NCBI GenBank assembly: GCA_012799545.1
Contig: JAAZLA010000251.1
Coordinates: 1 to 32,752, forward strand
Length of the DNA stretch: 32,752 bases
Origin: Treponema sp.
GTDB lineage: Bacteria; Spirochaetota; Spirochaetia; Treponematales; Treponemataceae
Direction: 5' to 3'
In this document: in pieces, positions 17,189-23,724 of the stretch
Numbering within the stretch: the first letter of the stretch is position 1
Layout: the number at the start of each line of letters is the position of its first letter
Translations under genes and position numbers: made by a program
The notes under the pieces: generated by a model
What the model saw: only the letters and a program-made list of their open reading frames with translations
The model's database searches: none
Told to the model about the DNA's origin: nothing

Positions 17189-18508
17189 ATGGCAAACAAT
17201 CCTATAGTTAATATGTTTAGAGTAAAAGAACTACGAGAGAGAATCCTCTTCACTTTTATTGTTCTTGCTGTGTATCGATTTGGTGGTGTTTTAACAATAC
17301 CAGGCATAAGTGCACAAGCTTTAACAACGTACTTTTCTTCTTTAACAAAGGGGAATGCCTTTGTTGATTATATGAACTTTTTTGCAGGTGGAGCTTTCTC
17401 TAAGTTTTCACTTTTTATGCTTGGTGTTACCCCATATATTTCAACACAGATTATTATGCAACTTGCATTGATAATTTTCCCTTCGCTCAAGAAAATGGTA
17501 CAAGAAGATGGTGGACAAAAGAAATTTCAAACATGGACACGAATTGGAACTGTTTTTGTCAGCTTAATCCAATCTCTTGCTGTTGTAGCCTACGCATACT
17601 CTATTCCAAATGCTGTTTTAATACAAAATATTTGGCTTTTTAGAGCAATTGCGATGGTTTCAATAACAACAGGAACGATGGCTACTATATGGCTTGGTGA
17701 ACAAATTACTTCTAGAGGCATAGGGAACGGTGTTTCGATGCTTATTTTTGCAGGTATTGTTTCTCGTTTACCATCTGCTGTTTGGGAACTGGGTGGTTTA
17801 GTTAAAAACAATGAAATTAACGTTGTTTTTGTCGTAGTTGTCTTACTTATGTTTGTTGCCGTTGTCGCTCTTGTCGTGTATGAACAACAAGGTCAAAGAA
17901 AGATACCTGTGCATTATGCGAAACGAGTTGTTGGGCGTAAAATGTATGGTGGGCAAAATACTTACATTCCATTTAAGCTTAATCCATCAGGTGTTATCCC
18001 TGTTATTTTTGCCTCATCTTTTTTAACCTTTCCTTTACAATTAGCTACAAGCTTTGGTGTTAAATATAGATGGCTTGCAAGACTTGCAAACTTTTTAACT
18101 CCTTCAGGCTGGTGGTATAATATTATACAAGTTTTGTTAATCGTGTTTTTTGCTTACTTCTACACTCAAGTTACCTTGAACCCCACAGAAATTGCAAAAA
18201 ATATCCGGGAAAATGGCGGCTCAATTCCTGGAATTCGAACTGACAAAATGGAAGAATATATGCAAAAAGTATTGAACAGGCTCATGTTACCTGGGTCCCT
18301 GTACCTTGCTTTTATTGCAGTAATTCCGACTATTATCCAAAATCTATTTGGTTTTCCACATTCGATTTCTTCTATAATCGGTGGAACTTCCTTATTGATT
18401 TTAGTTGGAGTTGATTTAGATACAATGAGTCAAGTGGAAGCATTGTTAAAAATGCATCATCATGACGGCTTAGTAAAAAAAGGAAAGCTACGGTCTCGTA
18501 ACCTTTAG
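17189..18508 (+). CDS. secY: Preprotein translocase subunit SecY
   Basis: SecY (439 residues) is the channel of the Sec translocon in the inner membrane, with about ten transmembrane segments. Recognisable parts are RERILFTFIVLAVYRFGGVL (TM1), the plug-region PGISAQAL, LGVTPYISTQIIMQ (TM2), and the cytoplasmic loops KIPVHYAKRVVGRK and NIRENGGSIPGIR. It is the last gene of the spc cluster; adk, map and infA, which commonly follow, are absent. Confidence 0.98.
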   Translation: MANNPIVNMFRVKELRERILFTFIVLAVYRFGGVLTIPGISAQALTTYFSSLTKGNAFVDYMNFFAGGAFSKFSLFMLGVTPYISTQIIMQLALIIFPSLKKMVQEDGGQKKFQTWTRIGTVFVSLIQSLAVVAYAYSIPNAVLIQNIWLFRAIAMVSITTGTMATIWLGEQITSRGIGNGVSMLIFAGIVSRLPSAVWELGGLVKNNEINVVFVVVVLLMFVAVVALVVYEQQGQRKIPVHYAKRVVGRKMYGGQNTYIPFKLNPSGVIPVIFASSFLTFPLQLATSFGVKYRWLARLANFLTPSGWWYNIIQVLLIVFFAYFYTQVTLNPTEIAKNIRENGGSIPGIRTDKMEEYMQKVLNRLMLPGSLYLAFIAVIPTIIQNLFGFPHSISSIIGGTSLLILVGVDLDTMSQVEALLKMHHHDGLVKKGKLRSRNL

Positions 18509-18515
18509 CTTGAGC

Positions 18516-18553
18516 AGGTTTTTTAGAACTTCTAGAAAACCTCCTTATTTTAC
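18516..18553 (+). terminator. Terminator after secY
   Basis: A 12-bp stem AGGTTTTTTAGA (18516-18527) / TCTAGAAAACCT (18531-18542) with one G-U pair and a 3-nt loop is followed by CCTTATTTTAC. The T-content is moderate but stem length and position support termination of the spc transcript. Confidence 0.65.
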
Positions 18554-18562
18554 AGTATCTAT

Positions 18563-18589
18563 GGCATAGAAAGCTTTGTTTTTTATGCC
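18563..18589 (+). terminator. Second hairpin after secY
   Basis: GGCATAGAAA (18563-18572) pairs with TTTTTATGCC (18580-18589) over 10 bp including one G-U pair. The following TCCGGTGTTTTC is only partly T-rich, so it may be a back-up terminator or an RNA-stabilising hairpin. Confidence 0.4.
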
Positions 18590-18752
18590 TCCGGTGTTTT
18601 CTTTATGAAAATATCAAAAAAAGCTGAAAATTTTTTTTCTAGCTTGTAGAAGTTTTTTTGGAAATAGTGTTTAATACTTAAATGTTGAATTGTAATCATT
18701 GCGATTTGCTGAGATTCAACAATGACACTATGAATTTATCCAGGGGGATATT

Positions 18753-18866
18753 ATGAAAGTTAGAACTAGTGTAAAGCCCATTTGTGATAAGTGTAAGGTA
18801 ATTAAACGATTTGGCGTTGTCCGAATTATTTGTACTAACCCGAAACATAAGCAAAAACAGGGCTAA
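18753..18866 (+). CDS. rpmJ: 50S ribosomal protein L36, zinc-binding form
   Basis: This 37-residue ORF reads MKVRTSVKPICDKCKVIKRF and continues to a C-terminal TNPKHKQKQG. The zinc ligands Cys11, Cys14, Cys27 and His32 are all present, so it is the C+ form. ATG follows a strong ribosome site, CAGGGGGATATT. It opens the rpmJ-rpsM-rpsK-rpsD-rpoA-rplQ unit, where it is usually found. Confidence 0.97.
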   Translation: MKVRTSVKPICDKCKVIKRFGVVRIICTNPKHKQKQG

Positions 18867-18887
18867 GCGGAGCTTAAGGAGAATTAG

Positions 18888-19253
18888 ATGGCTCGAATTG
18901 CGGGAGTTGACCTCCCAAATAAGCATGTCAATATCGCTTTGACGTATATTTACGGAATTGGACGATCCAGTGCAGATGAAATCTGCGAAAAAACAAAGAT
19001 TGATCCGAATCGTATGATGAACGATCTTTCACAGGATGAAGTTGGTGTTATTCGGACACTTATTGATGCTGAATATAAGGTAGAAGGTAGACTACGATCT
19101 GAAACAGGTCTAAATATTAAACGCCTTATGGACATTGGCTGCTACCGTGGTCTTCGACATAGAAAGGGACTACCTGTTCGCGGTCAACGTACTCGTACTA
19201 ATTCTCGCACACGCAAGGGTAGAAAAAAGACCGTTGCAGGCAAGAAGAAATAG
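18888..19253 (+). CDS. rpsM: 30S ribosomal protein S13
   Basis: S13 (121 residues) contacts the P-site tRNA and the large subunit. It begins MARIAGVDLPNKHVNIALTY, has GIGRSSADEICEK and ends with RHRKGLPVRGQRTRTNSRTR followed by a basic tail. ATG follows AAGGAGAATTAG, 21 bp after rpmJ. Confidence 0.98.
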   Translation: MARIAGVDLPNKHVNIALTYIYGIGRSSADEICEKTKIDPNRMMNDLSQDEVGVIRTLIDAEYKVEGRLRSETGLNIKRLMDIGCYRGLRHRKGLPVRGQRTRTNSRTRKGRKKTVAGKKK

Positions 19254-19275
19254 GCTATAGGTGGAGGTATTTTAA

Positions 19276-19656
19276 ATGGCTACCGTTAAAAGACGAAAAG
19301 AGAAAAAAAGCGTATATGAAGGGAATGTATATATTCAAGCAACCTTCAACAATACCATTGTTACCATTACAGACCTTAAAGGAAATGCGCTCTCCTGGGC
19401 TTCATCTGGTGGTTTAGGTTTCCGTGGAGCAAAAAAATCAACTCCTTTTGCAGCACAAACTGTTGCAGAAACAGCTGTACAAAAGGCTGTGAGTTATGGC
19501 TTGCGTGAAGTGCATGTGTATGTGAAAGGCCCCGGTGTTGGTCGTGAATCTGCGGTTCGATCTTTAGGCGCTTTAGGTCTAAAGGTTAAATCAATTTCCG
19601 ATGTTACACCGATCCCACACAATGGATGTCGACCTAGAAAAACACGACGAATGTAG
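19276..19656 (+). CDS. rpsK: 30S ribosomal protein S11
   Basis: S11 (126 residues) forms part of the platform near the Shine-Dalgarno helix. Clear motifs are IQATFNNTIVTITD, the AWASSGGLGFRGAKKSTPFAAQ-like segment (here SWASSGGLGFRGAKKSTPF), and the C-terminal TPIPHNGCRPRKTRRM. ATG follows GTGGAGGTATTTTAA. Confidence 0.98.
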   Translation: MATVKRRKEKKSVYEGNVYIQATFNNTIVTITDLKGNALSWASSGGLGFRGAKKSTPFAAQTVAETAVQKAVSYGLREVHVYVKGPGVGRESAVRSLGALGLKVKSISDVTPIPHNGCRPRKTRRM

Positions 19657-19673
19657 TGAAGGAGAACTAAGAA

Positions 19674-20309
19674 ATGGGAAGATATAATGGTCCTGTTTGC
19701 AGACTTTGTAGAACAGAACAAAGAAAATTATACCTAAAAGGCGATCGATGCAATAGCGATAAATGCCCTTTAAATAAAAAAAGAGGAGCTCCTGGTAAGG
19801 ATCCGAAGGCTCGAATTGGGAAAAGAAGTGAATACGGACTTCAACTTCGAGAAAAACAAAAGCTTAAGAGAATGTACGGAATGTTAGAAAAACAATTCCA
19901 CCTTACATTTGAAAAAGCAAATAGAATGACTGGTGTTACCGGTGAAAACCTTATTATCTTGCTAGAATCACGCCTCGACAACTTTGTATATCGAATGCAC
20001 CTAGCTGCAAGCCGATCACAGGCTCGACAACTGGTTTCACATGGACATATTCTTGTAAATGGAAAACGAGTTAATATTCCGAGCTATCACTTAAAACCAA
20101 GTGATGTAGTAGAAGTAAAAGAAAAGAGTAAGAAACTGGTGAGCATTTTAGATTCTTTAAAAGAAGTTTCTAAATCAGGCGTTTCTTCTTGGATAGATCT
20201 TGATATTGATGCACAAAAGGCAACTTTTGTCTCATATCCATCTCGTGAAGAGGTAGCAGATCTTGCCGACATTAAAGAACAGCTCATCGTTGAGCTTTAT
20301 TCAAAATAA
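19674..20309 (+). CDS. rpsD: 30S ribosomal protein S4, zinc-binding form
   Basis: S4 (211 residues) starts assembly of the 16S 5' domain. The N-terminal cysteines 9, 12, 26 and 31 (CRLC ... RCNSDKCP) mark the C+ form. The S4 RNA-binding domain LDNFVYRMHLAASRSQARQLVSHGHI follows with VNGKRVNIPSYHLKPSDVV. ATG follows AAGGAGAACTAAGAA. It lies directly upstream of rpoA. Confidence 0.98.
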   Translation: MGRYNGPVCRLCRTEQRKLYLKGDRCNSDKCPLNKKRGAPGKDPKARIGKRSEYGLQLREKQKLKRMYGMLEKQFHLTFEKANRMTGVTGENLIILLESRLDNFVYRMHLAASRSQARQLVSHGHILVNGKRVNIPSYHLKPSDVVEVKEKSKKLVSILDSLKEVSKSGVSSWIDLDIDAQKATFVSYPSREEVADLADIKEQLIVELYSK

Positions 20310-20318
20310 GGAGTATTA

Positions 20319-21374
20319 ATGGCACGCAAAAATCTGCTTAAAGGATTTAAGAAACCAAAAGGCATAAACTTTGAACATATTGATGTAAACAATCACTATG
20401 GTAAGTTTTCAGCCTTTCCTTTTGAAACTGGTTTTGGTACGACTGTAGGCAATACATTGCGCCGAGTATTACTTTCTTCAATTCAAGGCTATGCCGTTAG
20501 TTCTGTGAGAATTACGTCATTTGATGCAGATGCTGTTCCTCATGTTATTTCTAGTGAGTTTGAGGCTATTCCAAATGTTGTTGAAGATACGCTAGAAATT
20601 TTAAACACACTTAAACAAGTGCGACTTCGATTACCTGAAGATATTGAACAAGATACTTTTACCTTTGAGTTTAAAGGACCTGGAAAAGTAACGAGTGATA
20701 TGCTTGAAAAAGGGGGCAGTCTAGAAGTTTTTACAAAAGATATGCACTTGTTTACTATGATGGAAAACGCGCATATTGAATTTGTAGTACAAGTTGACCT
20801 TGGCCGTGGATATGTTCCAGCTGAGATAAATGAAAACTACATCGAGTTTGTAAACACTATCCCAATGGACGCTATTTTCACTCCAGTTACTCGTGTTCAA
20901 TACTCAATAGAACCTTGTCGTGTAGGACAACGAAATGATTATGATAAGTTAATTATTGAAATTTGGACAGACGGTACTATTTCACCTGAGGATGCTTTAG
21001 CTGAAGGTGCGAAGATTGCAAAGGATCATTTTGCGATCTTTATAAACTTTAATGAAGATGATGATCATAAGCAAGACGATCAAGATGAAGCAGATGAAAG
21101 AATTCGTAAAATTCTCAATACACCTGTGGAAGAACTTGAGTTGACGGTACGTTCATCGAACTGTTTGAAAAATGCTAACATTCGCACTATTGGTGAATTA
21201 ACAAAAAAATCAGAAGAGGATATTGCTAAGACTAGAAATTTCGGCAAAAAGAGTTTAGCTGAAATTAAAGAAAAACTACAAGAATGGAATTTAAGTTTAG
21301 GAATGACTGACTATAGCCATTTACGTGCAAAAGTTGACTTAGCAGCCTCGAAGGAAGAATCAGATGAATCATAA
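20319..21374 (+). CDS. rpoA: RNA polymerase subunit alpha
   Basis: Alpha (351 residues) has the assembly domain with GFGTTVGNTLRRVLLSSIQGYAV (about 38-60). A strongly acidic linker follows (NEDDDHKQDDQDEADE, about 245-260). The C-terminal domain has VRSSNCLKNANI; Arg278, Asn281 and Cys282 correspond to the E. coli UP-element-binding residues around Arg265. It is about 20 residues longer than E. coli alpha owing to the linker and a short tail. Its end overlaps rplQ by 11 bp. Confidence 0.98.
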   Translation: MARKNLLKGFKKPKGINFEHIDVNNHYGKFSAFPFETGFGTTVGNTLRRVLLSSIQGYAVSSVRITSFDADAVPHVISSEFEAIPNVVEDTLEILNTLKQVRLRLPEDIEQDTFTFEFKGPGKVTSDMLEKGGSLEVFTKDMHLFTMMENAHIEFVVQVDLGRGYVPAEINENYIEFVNTIPMDAIFTPVTRVQYSIEPCRVGQRNDYDKLIIEIWTDGTISPEDALAEGAKIAKDHFAIFINFNEDDDHKQDDQDEADERIRKILNTPVEELELTVRSSNCLKNANIRTIGELTKKSEEDIAKTRNFGKKSLAEIKEKLQEWNLSLGMTDYSHLRAKVDLAASKEESDES

Positions 21375-21906
21375 AATGGGTTTTAATGCACTTTCTCGAA
21401 CAAGTGCACATAGACGCGCTATGACTCGCAATATGGTCACCTCGTTGTTTCGATTTGAAAGAATAACAACAACAAAGGCAAAGGCGCTCGAGGTTAGAAA
21501 AACCGCTGAAAAATTGATTACACGAAGTAAAGTTGACTCTGTACACAACAGAAGACAAGCTGCTCGTTTTATTCAAGATAAAATAATTCTTGCAAAGCTT
21601 TTTACTGATATTGGTCCGCGCATGAAAGATCGAGCTGGTGGCTACACAAGAGTTCTCAAGCTCGGTTTTAGACAAGGCGATGCTGCAGATATGGTAATCT
21701 TAGAATTAGTTGATTTTTCTTTAGATGGTGATACAAAGCCAGCTTCAAAGTCAGAAAAAAAAGATGTGAAAAAGGCCAATGCTGACACGAAGGCAAAGGT
21801 AGATACTAAGTCAAAAACGAAGGCGAAAACTACTGAAAAAGCTGAAGATTTAAGCAAAGCAACAGCTGCTGAGCCATCTACTGAAAACGAAAAGACTGAA
21901 GAATAG
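21364..21906 (+). CDS. rplQ: 50S ribosomal protein L17 with a long charged tail
   Basis: L17 core (about 1-120): MGFNALSRTSAHRRAMTRNM, the family start after four extra residues, and the segment RAGGYTRVLKLGFRQGDAADM. Residues ~122-180 are a Lys/Thr/Ala/Glu-rich low-complexity tail absent from E. coli L17 (about 127 residues). ATG 21364 lies inside rpoA with AAGGAAG upstream, so translation is probably coupled. Confidence 0.96.
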   Translation: MNHKMGFNALSRTSAHRRAMTRNMVTSLFRFERITTTKAKALEVRKTAEKLITRSKVDSVHNRRQAARFIQDKIILAKLFTDIGPRMKDRAGGYTRVLKLGFRQGDAADMVILELVDFSLDGDTKPASKSEKKDVKKANADTKAKVDTKSKTKAKTTEKAEDLSKATAAEPSTENEKTEE

Positions 21907-21915
21907 GAGATATCT

Positions 21916-22098
21916 ATGTCAAAATCATTTAGAGGAAGAAATCTTAGAGAATTACCCGCAAGTGGTAGAGGTCTTTGTGCGCAATGTAAACGTGAAGGCG
22001 TTAAAATTTTACATGAAGTTGAGATTGACGGCGCAAAAAACAAGATTTGCAAAATTTGTAAGGCTACAAACAAAAACAAAGCTAATAAAGCAAGCTAA
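21916..22098 (+). CDS. Small zinc-ribbon protein of unknown function
   Basis: This 60-residue basic protein has two CxxC knuckles, Cys21/Cys24 (LCAQCKREG) and Cys45/Cys48 (ICKICKA), spaced 20 residues apart. This suggests a single zinc ribbon. The ends are rich in Lys, Arg and Asn, fitting nucleic-acid or ribosome contact. It starts 9 bp after rplQ with TAGGAGATATCT before ATG and is the last gene before a strong terminator, so it belongs to the alpha operon transcript. I do not recognise a named family. Ribosome or RNA polymerase association is inferred from neighbours only. Confidence 0.85.
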   Translation: MSKSFRGRNLRELPASGRGLCAQCKREGVKILHEVEIDGAKNKICKICKATNKNKANKAS

Positions 22099-22108
22099 TT
22101 AAATTTTG

Positions 22109-22138
22109 TAAAAAACTGCCTGCGGGCAGTTTTTTTTG
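22109..22138 (+). terminator. Rho-independent terminator ending the alpha operon
   Basis: AAAAAACTGCC / GGCAGTTTTTTTT with a TGCG loop (stem core 22114-22120 and 22125-22131) followed by a T-run is a textbook intrinsic terminator. The A-rich 5' side could also serve the other strand, but no opposing gene is present. Confidence 0.93.
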
Positions 22139-22164
22139 TTTAAAGTACTTTAGATATGATTTTT

Positions 22165-22194
22165 TGCTATAAATCTTGTATATTTATAGACAAG
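22165..22194 (+). promoter_or_regulatory. Candidate promoter and inverted repeat before the receptor gene
   Basis: TGCTATAAA (22165-22173) matches an extended -10 element (TGnTATAAT type) without a clear -35. It runs into the inverted repeat CTTGT (22175-22179) / ACAAG (22190-22194), which would overlap the transcription start, as an operator or 5' hairpin might. Further down, TTGCGTA occurs twice 11 bp apart (22243-22249 and 22254-22260). Assignments are by eye only. Confidence 0.4.
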
Positions 22195-22288
22195 TTAAAA
22201 AAAAAATTGTAAAATATTAGAAATATGGAGAAGAATGAATTGTTGCGTATAAATTGCGTAATAGTTCATCAAAAAAAGAGGAGGAGCT

Positions 22289-23425
22289 ATGAAAAAAGTA
22301 ATTAAAACAATACTAATAGCTTTATTTACACTCATGTTTTTTATTGGGTGTTCAAAAGAAGATACTTCTGTTATTAAAATCGGTGGTATTTTTCCCTTAT
22401 CTGGAGATGTAGCTGTTTATGGCGTTGAAGCTAAAAACGGTATAGAACTTGCTATATCGGAAATTAATGCGAAGGGCGGAGTAAACGGTAAGCAAGTCGT
22501 TCTTATTTCTGAAGATGATGAAGGTTCACCTGAAAAGACAGTAAATGCTTTTAAAAAACTTACTTCAAAAGATAAGGTTAAAATCGTTATTGGGTCTTTA
22601 ACTTCTGGTTGTACTGCAGCAATTACAACTCTTGCACAAAATCAAAAGGTTCTCTTAATTGCACCGGCTGCAACTATGGAGTCAATTACCGATGCAGGTA
22701 ATTATGTGTTTAGAGTATGTTTTATTGACCCATTCCAAGGAACCGTTGGTGGCAAATTTGCAGCTGAAAGCTTGGACTCAAAACGTGCTGCAGTTTTGTA
22801 TGATACAGATAACGATTATTCTGTCGGTTTGTATGAAAACTTTAAAAAATCTTTTGTGGCAAATGGTGGTTCAATGGTAGCAGAAGAATCCTATACTACA
22901 GGTGATGTAGATTTTAATGCTCAAATTACAAAAATTAAATCTGCAAATCCTGATGTTGTTTACCTTCCCGACTACTATGCCACTGTATCTTTAATAGCGA
23001 AACAATTGCGCGCACAAGATATTCATACACCAATTGTAGGTGCTGATGGATGGGGAGGACTTGTAGATAATGCAGGCGATGAAGTTTTAAACGGATTTTA
23101 TTCTGATCACTATGCGGCTGACTCAACAGATGATATCGTTGTGTCTTTTGTAAACGCCTATAAAGATAGGTATAAGTCAACTCCTGTTTCTTTTGCAGCC
23201 TTAGGTTACGACAGTGTGTATATCTTAAAAGATGCAATGGAAAGAGCTGGATCTGAAGAGGCAAGTATTGTTCGAAATGAGGTTGAAAAAACAAATGGAG
23301 CCTATGTTACTGGACAATTAACCTTTGATGCAAAACGAAACCCGATTAAGTCTGCTGTAATGATGGAAATTGTTAAACAAGATTCTGTCTTGACTCCTGT
23401 ATATAAGGCAACTGTTAATCCCTAA
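22289..23425 (+). CDS. livJ: Branched-chain-amino-acid-type ABC receptor lipoprotein
   Basis: This 378-residue protein resembles the Leu/Ile/Val receptor family (type I periplasmic fold). It begins with a lipoprotein signal: basic KK, a hydrophobic stretch, and the lipobox FIGC with Cys21. The mature domain starts IKIGGIFPLSGDVAVYG and includes AKNGIELAISEINAKGGVNGK, both characteristic. It would be lipid-anchored in the envelope and pass substrate to LivHM. The exact ligand cannot be read from sequence. ATG follows AGAGGAGGAGCT. A terminator separates it from the permease genes, as expected when more receptor than permease is made. Confidence 0.93.
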   Translation: MKKVIKTILIALFTLMFFIGCSKEDTSVIKIGGIFPLSGDVAVYGVEAKNGIELAISEINAKGGVNGKQVVLISEDDEGSPEKTVNAFKKLTSKDKVKIVIGSLTSGCTAAITTLAQNQKVLLIAPAATMESITDAGNYVFRVCFIDPFQGTVGGKFAAESLDSKRAAVLYDTDNDYSVGLYENFKKSFVANGGSMVAEESYTTGDVDFNAQITKIKSANPDVVYLPDYYATVSLIAKQLRAQDIHTPIVGADGWGGLVDNAGDEVLNGFYSDHYAADSTDDIVVSFVNAYKDRYKSTPVSFAALGYDSVYILKDAMERAGSEEASIVRNEVEKTNGAYVTGQLTFDAKRNPIKSAVMMEIVKQDSVLTPVYKATVNP

Positions 23426-23441
23426 GCGTGGATTTTAAACT

Positions 23442-23486
23442 AAAAAAGGCCTTTATTGCAAAAATGTGATATAGGCTTTTTTTTTG
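23442..23486 (+). terminator. Terminator after the receptor gene
   Basis: AAAAAAGGCCT (23442-23452) pairs with AGGCTTTTTT (23472 onward) allowing a one-base bulge, around a ~19-nt AT-rich loop, and ends in a run of nine T. It should reduce transcription into livHMGF. Confidence 0.75.
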
Positions 23487-23489
23487 CTA

Positions 23490-23518
23490 TTTACCTATTG
23501 GCTAGAAAAGGGTAAAAT
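23490..23518 (+). promoter_or_regulatory. Candidate promoter for livHMGF
   Basis: TTTACC (23490-23495) and TAAAAT (23513-23518) are 17 bp apart, just downstream of the receptor-gene terminator. They predict a start near 23525, i.e. right before the first of two repeated hairpins, and a leader of about 200 nt before livH. Confidence 0.5.
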
Positions 23519-23526
23519 AAATTCAA

Positions 23527-23572
23527 ACTTTCTTATTACATTGCGAGAGCGAGTTTTTATGGAGGAGTAATG
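23527..23572 (+). repeat. Leader module, copy 1 (hairpin plus ribosome site)
   Basis: Bases 23527-23549 (starting ACTTTCTTATTACATTGC) match 23641-23663 in 21 of 23 positions. CTTTC pairs with GAGAG (one U-G pair) around a 12-nt loop. It is followed at once by GAGTTTTTATGGAGGAGTAATG-type sequence (23551-23572) that recurs, minus two bases, before livH. The loop hexamer TATTAC can pair with GTAATG at the start codon (23567-23572). Confidence 0.65.
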
Positions 23573-23686
23573 AAAAGTATGGCTAAAATAGTGCCATCCT
23601 TTTCATTTGCACGTTTGCTAGCAAACGTGGGATTTACTGCACTTTCTCATTACATTGCGAAAGTGCTGAAAAAAGTCAATTTCTAA
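23570..23686 (+). CDS. Possible 38-residue leader peptide or small protein
   Basis: ATG 23570 follows an excellent ribosome site (GGAGGA, gap 3 nt) and opens 38 codons. The peptide starts MKSMAKIVPSFSFARLLANV and ends AKVLKKVNF. Ten of its 38 residues are Leu, Ile or Val, only slightly above an average protein, so classical codon-stalling attenuation is possible but not shown. The last five codons form the 5' arm of the attenuator-like hairpin and the TAA stop is the first triplet of its loop, so a terminating ribosome would disrupt that hairpin. I recognise no homologue; it may also be chance or a gene remnant. Confidence 0.45.
   Translation: MKSMAKIVPSFSFARLLANVGFTALSHYIAKVLKKVNF
23610..23629. 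repeat. Perfect 20-bp palindrome
   Basis: CACGTTTGCTAGCAAACGTG reads the same on both strands. It lies inside the 38-codon ORF, 96 bp before the livH GTG. It could be a dimeric-regulator operator or an RNA hairpin. Confidence 0.7.
23639..23666 (+). repeat. Leader module, copy 2 (hairpin)
   Basis: GCACTTTC (23639-23646) pairs perfectly with GAAAGTGC (23659-23666) around the 12-nt loop TCATTACATTGC, which differs from the copy 1 loop at one base. The G-to-A difference in the 3' arm turns the U-G pair of copy 1 into U-A, so the stem is kept. Loop hexamer CATTAC is complementary to GTAATG (23720-23725), which ends with the first base of the livH GTG. Confidence 0.65.
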
Positions 23687-23713
23687 AATTAAAATTTTCG
23701 AAATTGACTTTTT
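23670..23713 (+). terminator. Attenuator-like hairpin before livH
   Basis: A perfect 14-bp stem AAAAAGTCAATTTC (23670-23683) / GAAATTGACTTTTT (23700-23713) encloses a 16-nt AT-rich loop. The 3' arm ends in five T and is followed by ATGGAGG, the livH ribosome site. It can act as an intrinsic terminator or mask initiation. The 38-codon ORF stops in its loop. Confidence 0.65.
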
Positions 23714-23724
23714 ATGGAGGTAAT

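Larger units (their letters stand above)
18509..18752 (+). promoter_or_regulatory. Gap between secY and rpmJ with hairpins
   Basis: These 244 bp carry no ORF. They contain two terminator-like hairpins (annotated separately at 18516 and 18563) and an 8-bp inverted repeat TGTTGAAT (18683-18690) / ATTCAACA (18714-18721) before the rpmJ ribosome site. A weak promoter candidate is TTGCTG-17-TATGAA (18706-18734). In E. coli ribosomal protein S4 represses the alpha operon at a leader pseudoknot; the inverted repeat could have such a role, but this is inference. Confidence 0.4.

Noticed and set aside
21642..22079. 145-codon minus-strand ORF across rplQ and the zinc-ribbon gene
   Set aside because: Its repetitive Phe/Ala/Ser composition is the mirror of the Lys/Glu-rich L17 tail; both plus-strand genes are well supported.
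23704..23724. TTG 23704 as the livH start
   Set aside because: It lies in the 3' arm of the 14-bp hairpin and upstream of the GGAGG ribosome site; GTG 23725 is better placed.
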